A stretch of DNA of 64,000 nt, taken from contig NW_006921534.1 of the NCBI RefSeq assembly GCF_000340215.1, positions 2,747,057-2,811,056 of the forward strand, written 5' to 3'. Source of the stretch: Pseudocercospora fijiensis CIRAD86. Its lineage: Eukaryota; Ascomycota; Dothideomycetes; Mycosphaerellales; Mycosphaerellaceae. Positions 22,341 to 35,559 of this stretch are shown here, one piece after another (the first letter of the stretch is position 1; each line of letters opens with the position of its first letter). Below the pieces are notes generated by a model. That model was given only the letters and a program-made list of their open reading frames with translations, had not been told where the DNA came from and searched no databases. A program made the translations under genes and the position numbers.

Positions 22341-25300
22341 TTAGTAGGAGTAGCAGCCTCTACCTTCGCTTCTAATGCTTTAATTTTACTCGCTTCTACG
22401 CCGTTTGCTTATCTATATAGGCCCGAAGGTTCCCTATCGAGCGTAGTAATGCCTATTGCGTTAAGCTAGTGTTTATTTACTTAGTAAGGGTATTAGGACC
22501 CTTAGTCGCTACCGCCGGCTTAGTATCTCCTAGACCGGCGCAAGTATTATAGAAGAAAGGAGAAAGAAATATAGAAGATAGTTGCTTTTATAGTAGCTAC
22601 TACACTTTACCCTATATTAACTACTTCTCGGCAATAAGCTAGATCTGCCTCTTCTACCTTAGTAGTAATAATAGTACCGAAGGGCTAGTTTGTTTACTTA
22701 GTATAGGCGGCACTAAAGGAATAGTATTAATTAAGTTAGAGGTAGCAAGAGTGCTATAACCCTTACTCCCTTAGTAGACTTAGTACCTATCGGGAGGCGT
22801 CTATAGCACTAATAAACCCTAGGCGTATATAAATAGTCTAAAACTTGCCGAAAGTTAATAAAAGTTGCCGAATAATATCTAGTCGCTAAAGGATAAACAG
22901 TCTCGAAGGTATAACCTTATAGTAAAGCGGGCGCCGGAGCTCTTACGAATCTCGCTAATCTTGCTACTACCGCGACTAATAGTATATCCTACTATATTAG
23001 CCGGTATGCTAAAACTTTAAGTTTAGATATCCCCGCTATCTTTAGACAACGACCGCTTTATAAGCGGCTTAAAGCTAATAAAACTTAGTAAAAGATATCG
23101 GCTATATTAGCCGATATGCTAATACTTTAACTTTAGATATTCTCGCTATCTCTAGATAACGACCGCATTGTAAGCGGCTTAAAGCTAATAAAACTTAGTA
23201 AAAGATGTCGCCGGTCGGCTATATTAGCCGATATACTAATACTTTGACTTTAGATATTCTCGCTATCTCTAGATAACGACCGTATTATAAGCGGCTAAAA
23301 GTTGCTAAAACTCGATAAACGATATCGGCTCGTTATAAATAACTAATATCCCTGAGGCCGATTATAGCGCTAAGGGCGGTAGGGAGTAACGAATTAAGTA
23401 TTAAAGTAACAATAGTAGTCGGATAGTATTATAAGGCGTATAGTAAGGGTATAATACCGAAGTAAGATCGATACGGTAAAATTGAGCTCGATAAGAGAGT
23501 CGCTTATAAATTAGACTCCTCGCCGACCTTCTTCTATTCTCTTTCTTCTTTACCGATATATACTATCCTCGCCTTTAATACCTCGCCGTCGCAGTCGCTA
23601 CTATATCTAACTAAGAACTCGACGAAATTGCAGACTTTATACTAGACTTTCTGTCTCCCGGGGCGTAGGCGCCTCTACTATAATAGTAGTAGTAGTAGGA
23701 CTAGTAGGACTAGTAGGACTAGTAGGGCGGCTCGGTTTAGGATATCGATACCCTAGACGAGTATACCTTCTATCTTCGCCTTATATAAGGCCGTAGCTAA
23801 TATATCCTAGTATCGTTAATATAGCGGCCTTAGCGCTACTAGCTCTAGCACTATCTCGGCGTTCTAGTCTAAGTATATAGGCGCGTCGATAGCAAGACCG
23901 CTCTCGCTAAGGCCTGCCTCTTATCTCTCTACCTCCTCCTCCGCTACCTCTAGCCTCGACTTTAGTACCTAGGGCGCTACTACCGCTAGCACTAGCACTA
24001 GTACTAGCACTAGCTTAGGCTTAGAAGAAGAAGAAGAAGAAGGGTCTAAGTAGCCTACGGATTGCGCTACGCTGCCTATAGGCTAATAAGGCCTACTATT
24101 CCGAGACTATAAAGCTATAGATAGAGAGTTCGAACGAGATATAGATTAGATTAACGCATATCGGCCGTATCGAAGAGATAGATAAAGGAGAGTTGCGTAC
24201 GCCTACCTATAAGCGCTATACCCGCTTAGGCTATACCTATCGTATATATACTAAGGAGGGCAAGTAGGTATACGATAGTAGTGCCGGCAATATAAAGTGC
24301 GGCCGCTATCGATACCGTAGAGTCGGCAATTCTAAATATATAGATTCTTAAGTTGAAATAATATCTATACCTATATACCTGCGATATACCTCGTTTTCTA
24401 CCTCTTGTTATTTAAATCTTGCGCTCTAAGCGGCTAAATCCGATCGTTAATATCGCTATCGTCGTTCCTCTACCGATATATAAGATCGTATAATCCTCGC
24501 GCCTTAGCTACTACATTTTCTTCTCGACCTAAAACTCCTCTTCTAATCGGTTCGAATCTATAGCGTAGAGGACGATAAACCCTATAGCTCCCGAGGACCC
24601 GAGGTCCTACAAACCCTACTTATAAACTTTGTAGGTTTAAGGCGCGCGGATAATACTCGAGGGGTAAAAATTAGTAGCTTAGACGGGTTAGATAGGCGAC
24701 GTAGGCTTAGCTAGGGTAGGCCCGTCCGCGGCCCTACCTCGAACGAACTTTTAGCAACTTTTATTAACTTTCGGCTAATAAGACCTAAGAGCCTCTTAGT
24801 AGCGGGTACTATACGTTAAGAAGCCTGTCTCCGAAAATTCTTATTAACTTTTAGTATTAATAACGCCGCTAGTCTAGAAGCATACGTCGCCTAACCGCAA
24901 CCTTCTTAGCCGTAAGATATACTATATCTTAAGGGTAGGGAACGTAGCTAAACATTCTATAGGCATAAATATCTAGCAACTCGACGACTTTATCCGCTAA
25001 ACACGATCGCTAACGACTATCGCCTACGATATACTAGCTCGTATTGCTCTAATTAAGGCAAAATTTAAGGGCACTAGAGACTAAGCTAGTCTAGTCGTTA
25101 AGAAGCCTACAGATTATACCGGCGTCGCCGCGACAACGGTTGTACTAGAATCCCGGAGCCTATAGGCTTAAGGAGCGCGGATATTACTTCTATATTTAAA
25201 GAGCTAAAAAATAGATATTAGGCATAAGGCTTTAGTATAATAACAAGACTTTAGCATAATAACAAGACTTTAGTATAATAATAGGACTAGCAAAAGAAGA

Positions 25301-25394
25301 TAGCGAATTATATAAAGGTCTAAAAAGATCAAAATAGTTATTATCTAGAAGAACAATACCTCTATAAAAGGCTAATACCTAAGCAAAAGAAGAT
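22341..25394. other. mutated DNA with a 100-120 bp tandem repeat
   Basis: At about 22980-23320 three copies of a 100-120 bp unit occur, containing GATAACGACCGC and a TATATTAGCCGATATGCTAA segment. The rest shows CpG-rich but TpA-saturated sequence, with no coding remnant I can defend. A short stretch of AG/AAG repeats lies near 24010-24045. Confidence 0.5.
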
Positions 25395-25493
25395 AGCCCC
25401 TCCGAGATTCGAACCCGGGTTACTCTAGTATAAAAGAGACATTCTCGATCGAGTATAACGCAAGTATATAGATTGTAACCGCTCTCGGATGCC
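25395..25493 (-). pseudogene. tRNA-like fossil
   Basis: On the minus strand the 3' part carries an intact T-arm, with the GGTTCGAATC box and pairing CCGGG/CTCGG stems. The ends GGCATCC and AGGGGCT pair at five of seven positions; one mismatch is C-A, as RIP of a G would leave. A seven-base loop CTTGCGT closed by TATA stems could be the anticodon loop (TGC). The 99-nt length implies an intron or long variable arm. The D-arm is not convincing, so this is probably a dead copy. Confidence 0.4.
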
Positions 25494-25839
25494 TAAGTAG
25501 TACTACCTCCGGCCCTAGGAAGTCTCTGCGAGTAATACAGAGCTAAGGCTAGAGGTATATAACTGCTTAATAGGCGATCTTCGAGCAATTACGCTCTGTT
25601 GCTATGCCGTAGAGCGTAATTAACTACTATACTAAAGGGCCTAATTAGATAATAGCAAGGCTATATAGTGCCTACATTAATGTCCCTTATCTACGGCAAT
25701 ATCGACAAGTTAAACAAGTCCTATAGCCCTAAGGAGATTAAGGGATTAGGTTAAGGAACTTACCCTAGGCAGCTTCGGTTATTACCTTATTCGCCTTATA
25801 GAATAGGCCGATATCAATTAGTACTTATCTACGAGAAGT

Positions 25840-26010
25840 TAAATAATAACCTTAAGTCTAAAACAACTAGCAAATTCTCGTAATAGATAGACGAGAAGTG
25901 CAACAATAAGAAGTTAATAATAACCTTAAGCCTAAGATAAGTAGTAGACCTTAGTAAAATAAGAAGGTTAATAATAACCTTAAGCCTAAGACATTCGGCA
26001 AGTCTCGACG
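25840..26010. repeat. short tandem repeat beside the Argonaute fossil
   Basis: Three copies of a segment containing AATAATAACCTTAAGCCTAA, spaced 60-70 bp apart. They begin where the PIWI half of the Argonaute fossil would be expected, so they may mark its truncation point. Confidence 0.7.
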
Positions 26011-26049
26011 TAATAGACAGACGTTACTCTCGGAAGATTTTAGAAAGTA

Positions 26050-26630
26050 GTAGAGACAGATATTGTATTTCTTAGCGAAGTAGTCGTAGAGGGATATAGT
26101 TACCTTATTGCCTCGAGGATTAGTAACCTATACCTTATACTGCTTAGCATCCTAGTAGATAAAGCGCTCGATATAATACTTATCCTCGTTATACTAGCTA
26201 CGGCGCTTAGCAATAACGCGGACCTTCCGGAACTTCTTAAGACTAACACTATACTTGCCCTTCTCCCCCTTACGCTAAATACCGGTAATAAGGTCGCTAA
26301 TATCGCGAGCACCGTAATAGTAGATTAATAAAGTATATCGGCAGTCTAGAAAGTGCCGTTAGCTATATCGACATTAACAGAAAGGCGGCCTAGGTAAACG
26401 ATACGTAGAGACTAGTATATACCCTTAAAAGCCTCGATACCGCTACCTAAGATAGACCGAGTCTAACTACGAGCGAAGCGTTATAATAGTGTCTAACGGA
26501 GGAGGTAGTCGGCGAAGGCAATAGCCTTAAGGTAGGTATTATCGAACGAGGCCTTGCCCTAAAGGTAGTCTATTAATTGCTAGAAACTAACCTACTAAGA
26601 CCGTATTTGCCCTTCTCGCCTATCTTCTAG
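26050..26630 (-). pseudogene. Argonaute (QDE-2-like) fossil: N, L1 and PAZ part
   Basis: Argonaute proteins bind small RNAs and guide silencing. Here only decayed parts remain on the minus strand. At about 26420-26600 a frame reads FDNTYLKAIAFADYLLR, then a short gap, then SILGSGIEAFKGIY, like the end of the N domain and the L1/DUF1785 linker, then GRLSVNVDIANGTF. After a one-base frame change near 26330 a second frame gives ISDLITGI, KGKYSVSLKKFRKVRVIAKR, YIERF and finally NKVTISLYDYFAKKYNI, the typical end of a PAZ domain. Stops are TAG/TAA of RIP type. The expected continuation LRYP and the whole PIWI (slicer) domain are not visible downstream, where tandem repeats begin. Family assignment is by motif memory, not search. 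Confidence 0.7.
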
Positions 26631-27499
26631 AGACCGGTTTAAGCCTAAGCAAAAACAAAAGCTTTTAAAACTACGAAGATTACTACCTAAAGCAGATAGA
26701 ACTAGTAGAAGTCGATACGTACGACGAGACATATAGGTACTAGAGGAGGAGGAGGTAGAGTAGGTACGAATAGTAGTAGTAGTAGCGGTAGTAGTACTAT
26801 AGGTCCGGCCGGAGGTGCGATAGGAGGCGGCAAGGCAAGCGGCGCTAGACTAAATAGACCTAGCGCGAATAGTCTAAGACTTTATAGATTTAGCAATAGT
26901 ACTATTTAAGGTACCTACGGCGGTGCTACCGTACCCTATCTAGATCTATATTAGCGGCAGAAACGACGATTTTACTAGGCTAGAGGATAACGTACCTAGC
27001 CCCGAAGCGAGTAGCCCGCCGTAGGATCTATGCTACCGCTACTTATATATCGCCCTCGTTTAGCTTTATAACGGCTACATTTCCTAGTTAGCGCGTACCT
27101 AAGGTAGAGACGAGCCTACTAGAGCAACTTGCGGCGTACTAGTGCTATCTTTGTTACTTTCCGTACCGCTAACGTAGTTCTTGTATTTAAGGTAACGTTG
27201 TTATAGGGGAGAGCGAGAAAGTATATATTATATCGATAGACTTAGGAAGTACGCAATATATAACTATAAGAGTAAGGTAAGTTTAGCAGGTTTAGTTATT
27301 TAAGTAAGCTCGTATTGTTCTAAAAGTGAATAGGAAACTTATAACCTAGCCTTCCTTCCTAGCAACGTCGTAGTACGCTCTAAGGCGTTAACGAAGGAGG
27401 CGAGGGAGGGAATACTATACTCTATCGAGGCAAAGGGAATCGAATCTATTAAGTTCAACCTAGAAGCTATTTAAATAACTAATATCAAAGCTAGAAACA

Positions 27500-28560
27500 T
27501 TTAAATAATAAGACTAATACTAGAAATACCGAAATCTATATTAATACTCGATGCTTAGCCCTTCTTATTAACCTTCTTGCCTCCTATAGATCTCGGCGAT
27601 ATTAGTAGAGGTGTCTGCCCTAGATAATATCCCTAGTCTGCCTTAAAATTCTCTCGCGCTATATCTATAGCCTCTCGCTCGATCGCTACCTAAGCTAGCC
27701 CTTAAGATATAGTACTCGTCGGCTAGACCTACTACTAGTTAATATACTAATACTAATCTTAGTCGCAATACTAGGACCTATAGCTTAATTCAGGTTCTCT
27801 ACTAGTCGCTAGGAAGTAGGGGATTAACTTTCGCGAGTCTATAAACCCTATTCTAACGTATTAACTTCTCGCTCTAAGATAGAGATATAAAGGCCTAGCT
27901 ATCGGCTATAACGCGGAACGCTTTTTAGATGCCCTCCTATAATATTACTACTTTAGCACTCTTGTCTATTAACTTCTAGAGCTCCCTGCCCTTCCCGCCT
28001 ATAATATCTCCGGCTTGAGTTAGCTCTTATTATTGCCTTCGGTTTGCTTATCGAGAGGTCGGTAGTACTAGCTGCATTAGAGGCCCGTATACTCGCGCGT
28101 ACTATTCTAGGAACGTAGGCTCGTATACCGACTATAGACTTATACGGTTACCGCTATTCGGACTATTATCGTTATACTAATATCCCTAACGCGTAGGGAC
28201 CTAAGGGTAACTATTCGGGAACAGAGTATACGAGTCTCGGATTATTAACGTACGCTAGTAGTCTTCGTCGAGGTCGCGATAACGTCCGAATAGCGTAAAA
28301 GAAGCTTGCCTCGTCTAATTCGGAAGGCCCTAAATGCCTGCCTCTCTAGAGTTAAACTAATACGCAAAGGTAATACCGCCTTATCTATTATTCGCCGCTA
28401 CTAGCGTCTATACGACTAACTATAGTATAGTCGCCGGGCCGCTATTGTTCGGCAGATCGTACTACTTCGTAGCAAAATAGAGCATACCTAGGAACGCTCT
28501 ACCTACGCCGTTCTAAACTATGCCGATAATAATACCCTTTAAATATTAGTATTCGTACGG
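27500..28560 (-). other. long coding-like remnant, unidentified
   Basis: On the minus strand one frame gives over 250 residues of protein-like sequence interrupted only by TAG/TAA. It starts with a hydrophobic, Gly-rich part (VGRAFLGMLYFATK), continues through YEPTFLE and YARVYGPLMQLVLPTS, and ends with a helical, charged part (KGRELQKLIDKSAKVVIL). No family was recognised. It lies upstream, in the same direction, of the Argonaute fossil. Confidence 0.4.
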
Positions 28561-29359
28561 ACGAATCGACGACTATAGGCACTTACTATTCCCTAAGGGC
28601 TACGAACTAGACCTATATCCGTATCGAAATAAGCTAGTAACAATAGCGCTCCGCCCTAGTTCTACTAGCCCTAGTTCTACTATATATTATTAGACATTTC
28701 GTCGAAGTAGCTCGAGTGTTCTATACTATCGGGTAATTAATAATTGTTATTAAAGAAGGGAAGGGGGATTGCCGTTAACTAAAGTCTTATATACTATAAC
28801 TAACTACCTACTAGAGCTCCTTCCTTATCGCCTAGAAAGTATACGTAGATAATAGACGAAGTTACGCGGTATATAATAGTTTAAGTTATACTAGTAGTAA
28901 AGGACGGAAACTAATACTACTACTACTACTTGTAGCAATAGTACAGGCTACCGAGGGTAACATAACCTATAGCAATATAGGCAGCTATGTTTAGCAAGAT
29001 AGGATAACGAGACTGTCGCTTAGGCTAATAACTAGAGCCCTACAATATAGGCATTATAGAAGTGTAACATAAACAATATGCTATACGAGGTTAATAATCT
29101 GTCTACTCTATAGAAGGAGGCCTCTTATATAGGCTCAAAACTAGCCTATAGGTGTAGGGCCGGTTACTAGCTAATAGTAGTAACATTTCTACTATTATAT
29201 GCCGCTTCTAGAAGTAGGCGCTAGTTGCTACCTGCCCTTCGTATAGGAAAGTAGGTATTTAACGCCTATACTAAGCCCTCGATTAATCTTATCGATAATA
29301 ATAATAACCTCCGGAATATAGCTATCTTCTTAGAACCTTAAACATACGTCTAAGCTAAC

Positions 29360-30110
29360 CCGAATACCGAAGTTTACTATAGCTCCTACCTACTTCGACG
29401 TCGACGGAGGTATAGTACGGTATTAAGACTAGTAGGTATAGATCTAAGAAAGCTAAGGATCTATAGACACTAACTATACGCTTTAGGTCTCGTATATTAA
29501 AGTTAGCGAGGTTGTTTATAAGGACGGATCGATAGCTCTACTTGCGATCGGTCGTAAGGAATAGCGTACGGACAAACCGAATAAGTAGTATGCCGCTAAA
29601 CTATAGACCTTTATTGTTATCGAATTCGATCGGAAGGAGATTAAATAGAACTAGCTATAGTAGGACATTCGCGATATCTAAGGCTCTAATATGTTTATCG
29701 TATACGAATAGAAGGATTTAGGCAGGATTTAGAATCTTCCTCCTAGCCTAGTCGAAAGCAAGAGGGTTAGTATAGTTATAGAGCGGAAGGCCTCGAAGCT
29801 ACCGGAATATCCCGAGGTTTAGAAGATCCGTTAGTTTAAGAGATATAAAGATCTTATATAGATATAGCGGATAAGGCAATTCGAGGAGGATTATATAGTA
29901 ATCGACTTTAGTAGTAGTATAAAGCTAGCAACTTATAGCTAATACCGCACTACTAAGGATAGCAAAGGCCCTAGTTCGTAGACGAAGTTCTTCCGCAAGC
30001 GTAGCTTCGAGCCGCCGATACCGTAGTAGAGGTTCTAGTAGCTATTTAGCCTATAAAAGCAGGTCGCGAAGAGATACTAACGTTTAAGAAGAATATAACC
30101 GTACTAATAC
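29360..30110 (+). other. long coding-like remnant, unidentified
   Basis: A plus-strand frame reads as protein for about 240 codons with stops only at TAG/TAA. Recognisable words include VSYIKVSEVVYKDGSIALLA, FIVIEFDRKEIK and VSIVIERKASKLPEYPEV, and the C-terminal part is basic. No family is recognised. It faces away from the minus-strand remnant at 27.5-28.6 kb. Confidence 0.4.
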
Positions 30111-30754
30111 TATAAGATGCTTTATATAGTAGTACGTAAAACTTATATTAAACTAAGTCTACTATCCCGTATATATTATTATTATATCCTATACGAGTCG
30201 TCGATGCTTAAGGTCTATTAAATACAGTTTTAGAGATATAGAAAAGGGGGGGAGGGGGGCGGCCGATAGACGCAAATCCCTCCTAGTATAATAGAAAGTC
30301 TTAGCTATAGGCTATAGATTCTAAATTAAGATCGACGGCGGGCTAGATATTCCGAATAGAAATCGGCCGTAGGTTGCTAATTCTAAGTTAAAATCGGCCG
30401 TAGGCTGCTAATTCTAAGTTAAAATCGATAGCGGGCTAGATATTCCGAGTAGAAATCGGCCGTAGGCTATAGATTATAAATTAGAATCGGCTATAATATA
30501 GAAAGCGATAGTAGTAGTGTCGCTACCGTCGATAATTTAACGAGTTAAACGACAATGCCCGCGTCGTTCGAAGTAGGGCACTATCTCCGCTATTAAGTAG
30601 CTTCTAACGTATATACTATACTAGCAAGCGCTTCTAAACGGGGATAGGGTACTTGCTCTATATCGTAAGGGGCGGAGCACGAAGTCGGGAGGCTAGATAC
30701 CCGAAATAAAGACCTAAATAAGTAGACTTAGCACCTAGGCTAGGCTAGCGGTAC

Positions 30755-31330
30755 TAAAGATACTATTTCTAGGCTAGTAGTACTAAAGATGCTATTTCTA
30801 GGCTAGTACTAAAGATGCTATTTCTAGGCTAGTAGTACTAAAGATACTGTTTCTAGGCTAGTGCTAAAGATGCTATTTCTAGGCTAGTAGTGCTAAAGAT
30901 GCTATTTCTAGGCTAGTGCTAAAGATGCCATTTCTAGGCTAGTACTAAAGATGCTGTTTCTAGGCTAGTACTAAAGATGCTGTTTCTAGGCTAGTACTAA
31001 AGATGCTATTCTAGGCTAGTGCTAAAGCTGCTATTTCTAGGCTAGTACTAAAGATGCTGTTTCTAGGCTAGTGCTAAAGATACTGTTTCTAGGCTAGTGC
31101 TAAAGATGCTATTCTAGGCTAGTGCTAAAGCTGCTATTTCTAGGCTAGTGCTAAAGATGCTGTTTCTAGGCTAGTACTAAAGATGCTGTTTCTAGGCTAG
31201 CGGTACTAAAGCTGCCATTCTAGGCTAGCGGTACTAAAGCTGCTATTTCTAGGCTAGTACTAAAGATGCTGTTTCTAGGCTAGTACTAAAGATACTGTTT
31301 CTAGGCTAGTAGTGCTAAAGATGCTATATC
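30755..31330. repeat. minisatellite, 26-31 bp unit, about 20 copies
   Basis: Head-to-tail copies of a unit containing TTTCTAGGCTAGT and CTAAAGATGCTA. Copies differ in one or two C/T or G/A positions and in a three-base TAG insertion. It ends in a run of AACTTTTAGC decamers. Confidence 0.9.
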
Positions 31331-34300
31331 TACTCTAACTTTTCAACCTTTAGCAACTTTTAGCAACTTTTATTACCGTTTAGTACCCGAGCCGGCAGTA
31401 GATCTTTAGAAGGGATCTTTAGAGGGCAAAGCCGGTAGTAGACCTTTATAGAGCAAAGCTAGCTCTCGAACTTTCGAACTTTCGGCAACCTTTACTACCG
31501 TTTAGTACCCTTACTAGCACTATTATTAATCTTAAGAGGGCAGAGCTAGATCTCGAACCTTCGAACTTTTAGTAACTTTTAGCAACTTTTATTACCCTTA
31601 GCAGCACTATTGTTAATCTTTAGAGGGCTAGCTACCCGACCTTTTAGCAACTTTTATCGCCGTTTAGGAATATAGCCTACGATCTAGTTAGGGGTTCTAG
31701 CCTAACGCTATAGTATAATAGTCCAGCCCGATAAACTAGCCTATAATGTTAGTAAATAGTGTCCGTTCTTGCCTTCTACCGCGACTAGCCGTTAGCATTA
31801 GACCTATAGTAGGTATGTATACGTTACTGCCTAGATATAGTATAACGTATAGGGTAAAGTTTACTTGCGCTATTATATAGTACTTCGCTTTCTAATAACG
31901 TCTTCTTCTATATATAATATATATACTAATAATACTACTACCTATATACCGGTATCCGCCTCGCGCGTAACTAGCGATAGTGTCTATTCCTCCTTTGTCG
32001 CATATAGGTAGCTCTATAGCGATTAATACCTAGATCCCTTGCTAGTTCTACGACTTGCTATCGCTAGAACCGCTTAGAGGATAGTTAGAGATAAGCGGTC
32101 TAATCTAAACGAGCCGATATAGTAGTACCTTTGCTACTAGCGATAAGCGACGATTAAGGAGTAATACCGATATAGTAGCACCTTTACTGCTAGCGAGGAT
32201 CTCTTAACTACGACGATAACTAGTAGGCTCCGAAGGGCGCCGACTACGTACTCGAATAAGACCGGACGAGGGTTGTTTAGTTTAATCGTAGTCTTAGTAT
32301 AAACTATAGAGGTCTCGGGTAGATTAGCGGAGGTAAAAACTCTTTAGTAAGGTATACCTATAATGCGGCCGACGGTCTAACTAAAGGTAGAAACTCTTTA
32401 GCGAGGTATACCTTAAGTAGCGACCCGAAGGCGACTCTCCTACCGAGTAGGTTAATAGGTTTCGTAGTATTGCTATTAGGCGACTCCTTAGTAGATAGTC
32501 TTATCTATTACTACCGGCTTCCTACGTTTAAATTCTTTATAGGATAATACGAGCGTATCTAGTTAAGTTAGCGTAACGTATAGGTGTTCTTAAATCCCGA
32601 TTTAGTTCGAATCTAGTTATTCTAATAGCCTTCTTTTTGCATTACAACTCGGTTATAGCCTTAGTTGTTACCTAAGGTCGTCGCCTAAGAAGCTTGCAAC
32701 AACTCGATTTTACGGCCTTAGTTATTATGTAAGGGCCTCTAGTATATCGTTCGGTACTTAAGCCTAAAGGCGCTTAGTCTTCGCTACTATACGACTGTAG
32801 TCCTTTAAGTACGCCGCTTAGCGTATTAAGACTATTATCCGACTGTAGTACGCATCCCTAAACCGAGCGTATTAAGACTATTATCCGACTATAGTACGCA
32901 TCCCCGAACCGAGCGTATTAAGACTGTTATCCGACTATAGTACGTAAGCGCATTAATATTGCTATCTATCTATAACGCGCTCGACAACCTTTTCTCCGGT
33001 ATCTCTAATACTAAGGGCGCGGTTATATGCTATTATTGTCTAGGTACTAATATATGTCGCTTTAGCGGAAGAGCTATCGTTGTTTCGCTTAATAAGTCCC
33101 TTCCTATATACCTCGCGTACTATAGTTAGTAATAGAATGCGTTAATTGTTGTCGCTCTACGCGTAGTATATAGGCTATATATAATTCTAGTATGCTTCGG
33201 AGTATATACTTTTAAAGCTGCTTAGTGCCGCTAGTTAATTAGATCCCCGGACGCTACTGCTCTTATTGTTACTATCTCGTATAGTAGCTAGTTTATCGGA
33301 ATAATCGTTACTAGGATTCGAGTAATAGAGGGCGTTAACGTAAGAGGGCTGTCGTAGCTTCTCGAATGTATATTATCGCTCTACGTATCTATCCTTACTA
33401 TATATATTATAGTGCCTACGAGAGTATACGGTACAATAAGTATAGTATTAGAGTTAGCTTCTCGACTCCTCGACTTCTCGACTCTTCGACTTCTCGGATA
33501 TCGGTAGCGATTCTTCGTACCTAAGGCGGCCGTCGTTATCGTATTAGACACTTTTGCTAGCGCGCTTTGCTAGAAATGCGCTTAATCGACGTATCTCGCT
33601 ATATTAGTAATGCTATTATAAAAGTCGTAGAGGCGGTATTGTATTTTAATAATATACGGACGGAAGTAGCTATAACGTTAAATCCCGCTAATTATACGCT
33701 CTACTATACTAAATCCGGATCTTAGTAGGACTCGGCATCCCTATTGCTTCTTCGAATTTACGCTTCTCGACTATATACTATTTAATTATTAACCCTACGA
33801 CTATCGGCCGTTTAAGACAGACTTTAAATGCGCTCTACTATTTATTAACGAGCCGACTAACTTCGGGTACTACGAAGGCAACCCTACCGGTAGGCTCTAC
33901 TAAAGCAGGTCTTTAATAAGCGAGAGAGTACTTAGGTTATATCGTCCTCCTCGAGAGAGGCGAGGTCTCTAATAAGTAAGGAAAGTACTTAGGTTATATC
34001 GTCCTACTCGAAACTACTTAGCGACTAGTGCTATTTAAGGTTCGAATTAACTTTTAGCACCCCCGACGGTAGCAGGTCCTATAGTCGGGATAGCTATTTA
34101 AGTCGACCTAGGCTGTTCGAATTAACTTTTATTAACTTTTAGCAACTTTTAGTACCCCCGGCGGTAGTAGGTCCTATAGTTAGAACAGCTATTTAAGTCG
34201 ACCTAGGCCGTTCGAATTAACTTTTAGCAACTTTTAGCAACTTTTAGTACCCCCGGCGGTAGTAGGTCTTATAGTCGGGATAGCTATTTAAGTCGACCTA

Positions 34301-35559
34301 GGCTGTTCGAATTAACTTTTAGCAACTTTTAGCAACTTTTAGTACCCCCGGCGGTAGTAGGTCTTACTATCGGGATAGCTATTTAAGTCGACCTAGGCTA
34401 TTCGAATTAACCTTTATTAACTTTTAGCAACTTTTAGCGGTAGCAGGTCTGCTAGTTAGAATAGGTATTATAGTAGGATAGGTCTTATACTAGCTTTTCG
34501 CGTTAACCTCTAATATATCTTATAAACTTCGGTAACATTTATTAGTATCTATCTAGATTGTAGAGTTCTTATTATACTATATCGCTTCCTTCTAGCGGCC
34601 GCCTTACTTCTATTATACCTACGTATAATCTGTTTTCCCTTAACCTAACGCCTCCGATAGCGCTAAAGCTTATCGATAGGAGAAACTAGTAAAGATAAGG
34701 ACCGCCTTCTACTTATATCGAGTATATTAGTATATAACTAGTCGAGTACCGTCTAGATAACCTCGCCCGCGTCGATAATTCTAGCGGCAACAATCGTAGC
34801 AAAGTCGGCTTCTTTAGGGTAGGCGCCTAATACTAATTCCGGTAGATACTCGGAGTCGGAGTCTCCCTCTGTCCCTATCTATATCTCTAATCCTATGTCC
34901 GCCTAATATGCTTCTAATAGAGATATAAGAACGCGCTCCGACGCGTCCCGCTTAATACTCTCTTTAACGTCGATATAGTCCGGATTATCCTACTCTCTAG
35001 AACTACTATAGTCGCGACTACATTTGCTTCGCTAGTCGATTATACTACGTTAATATCTAAGAAGGTTTACTCGTTATTCGATCGCTCGTTAACTCTAAGG
35101 TATATAGTCTAGATCGTCTTCGTAGAGGTAGTTATAGGACTTCGCTACGTTTTTCTAGCTCGTATCGTTGTATTAAAGGCAGTAAATAAAGGCCGTAACT
35201 AGCCTCTAATCTATAGCGGGCGTCTAGTTTATCTTACTACGTCGGTCTCGTATCGAAAGGCTCGAGGGGTGAAATATCTACGTCCTACGATCGGTATACG
35301 TAGTCTAGAAGGGAGATATAGAAGATGCTATATCTGTCCTCCGTAATACTAAGTAAGGTGCTAATAATAGATTTTTAATTTTTGCTTTCGTATAATATAT
35401 TAACGATTACAAGTTAAGTAAGGCTATTAGTCTAGCGATACGGTAGAGATATACGGCTAATAATATTCGAGAGCAACGATTATTATTTTGCGTAAGTATA
35501 CTATATCGTTACCCTTAAGACGGTAATCTGCCTCGACCTAATCCCGAGCAATAGTAATA
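31331..35559. other. mutated repeat-rich DNA, no gene recognised
   Basis: Several short arrays occur: three copies of a 53-bp unit near 32820-32960 containing GTATTAAGACTATTATCCGA, CGACTTCTCG repeats near 33460-33510, and a 95-bp array described separately. I see no coding remnant that I can defend. Confidence 0.5.
34040..34450. repeat. tandem repeat, period about 95 bp
   Basis: Four to five copies, starting near 34041, 34115, 34211, 34305 and 34401, each with TTCGAATTAACTTTTA, a variable number of AACTTTTAGC decamers, CCCCCGGCGGTAG and ATTTAAGTCGACCTAGGC. Variation in decamer number changes the period. Confidence 0.85.

Noticed and set aside
26100..26312. 70-codon minus-strand ORF without stops
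   Set aside because: It is an out-of-frame reading of the PAZ segment; the neighbouring frame gives the Argonaute motifs.
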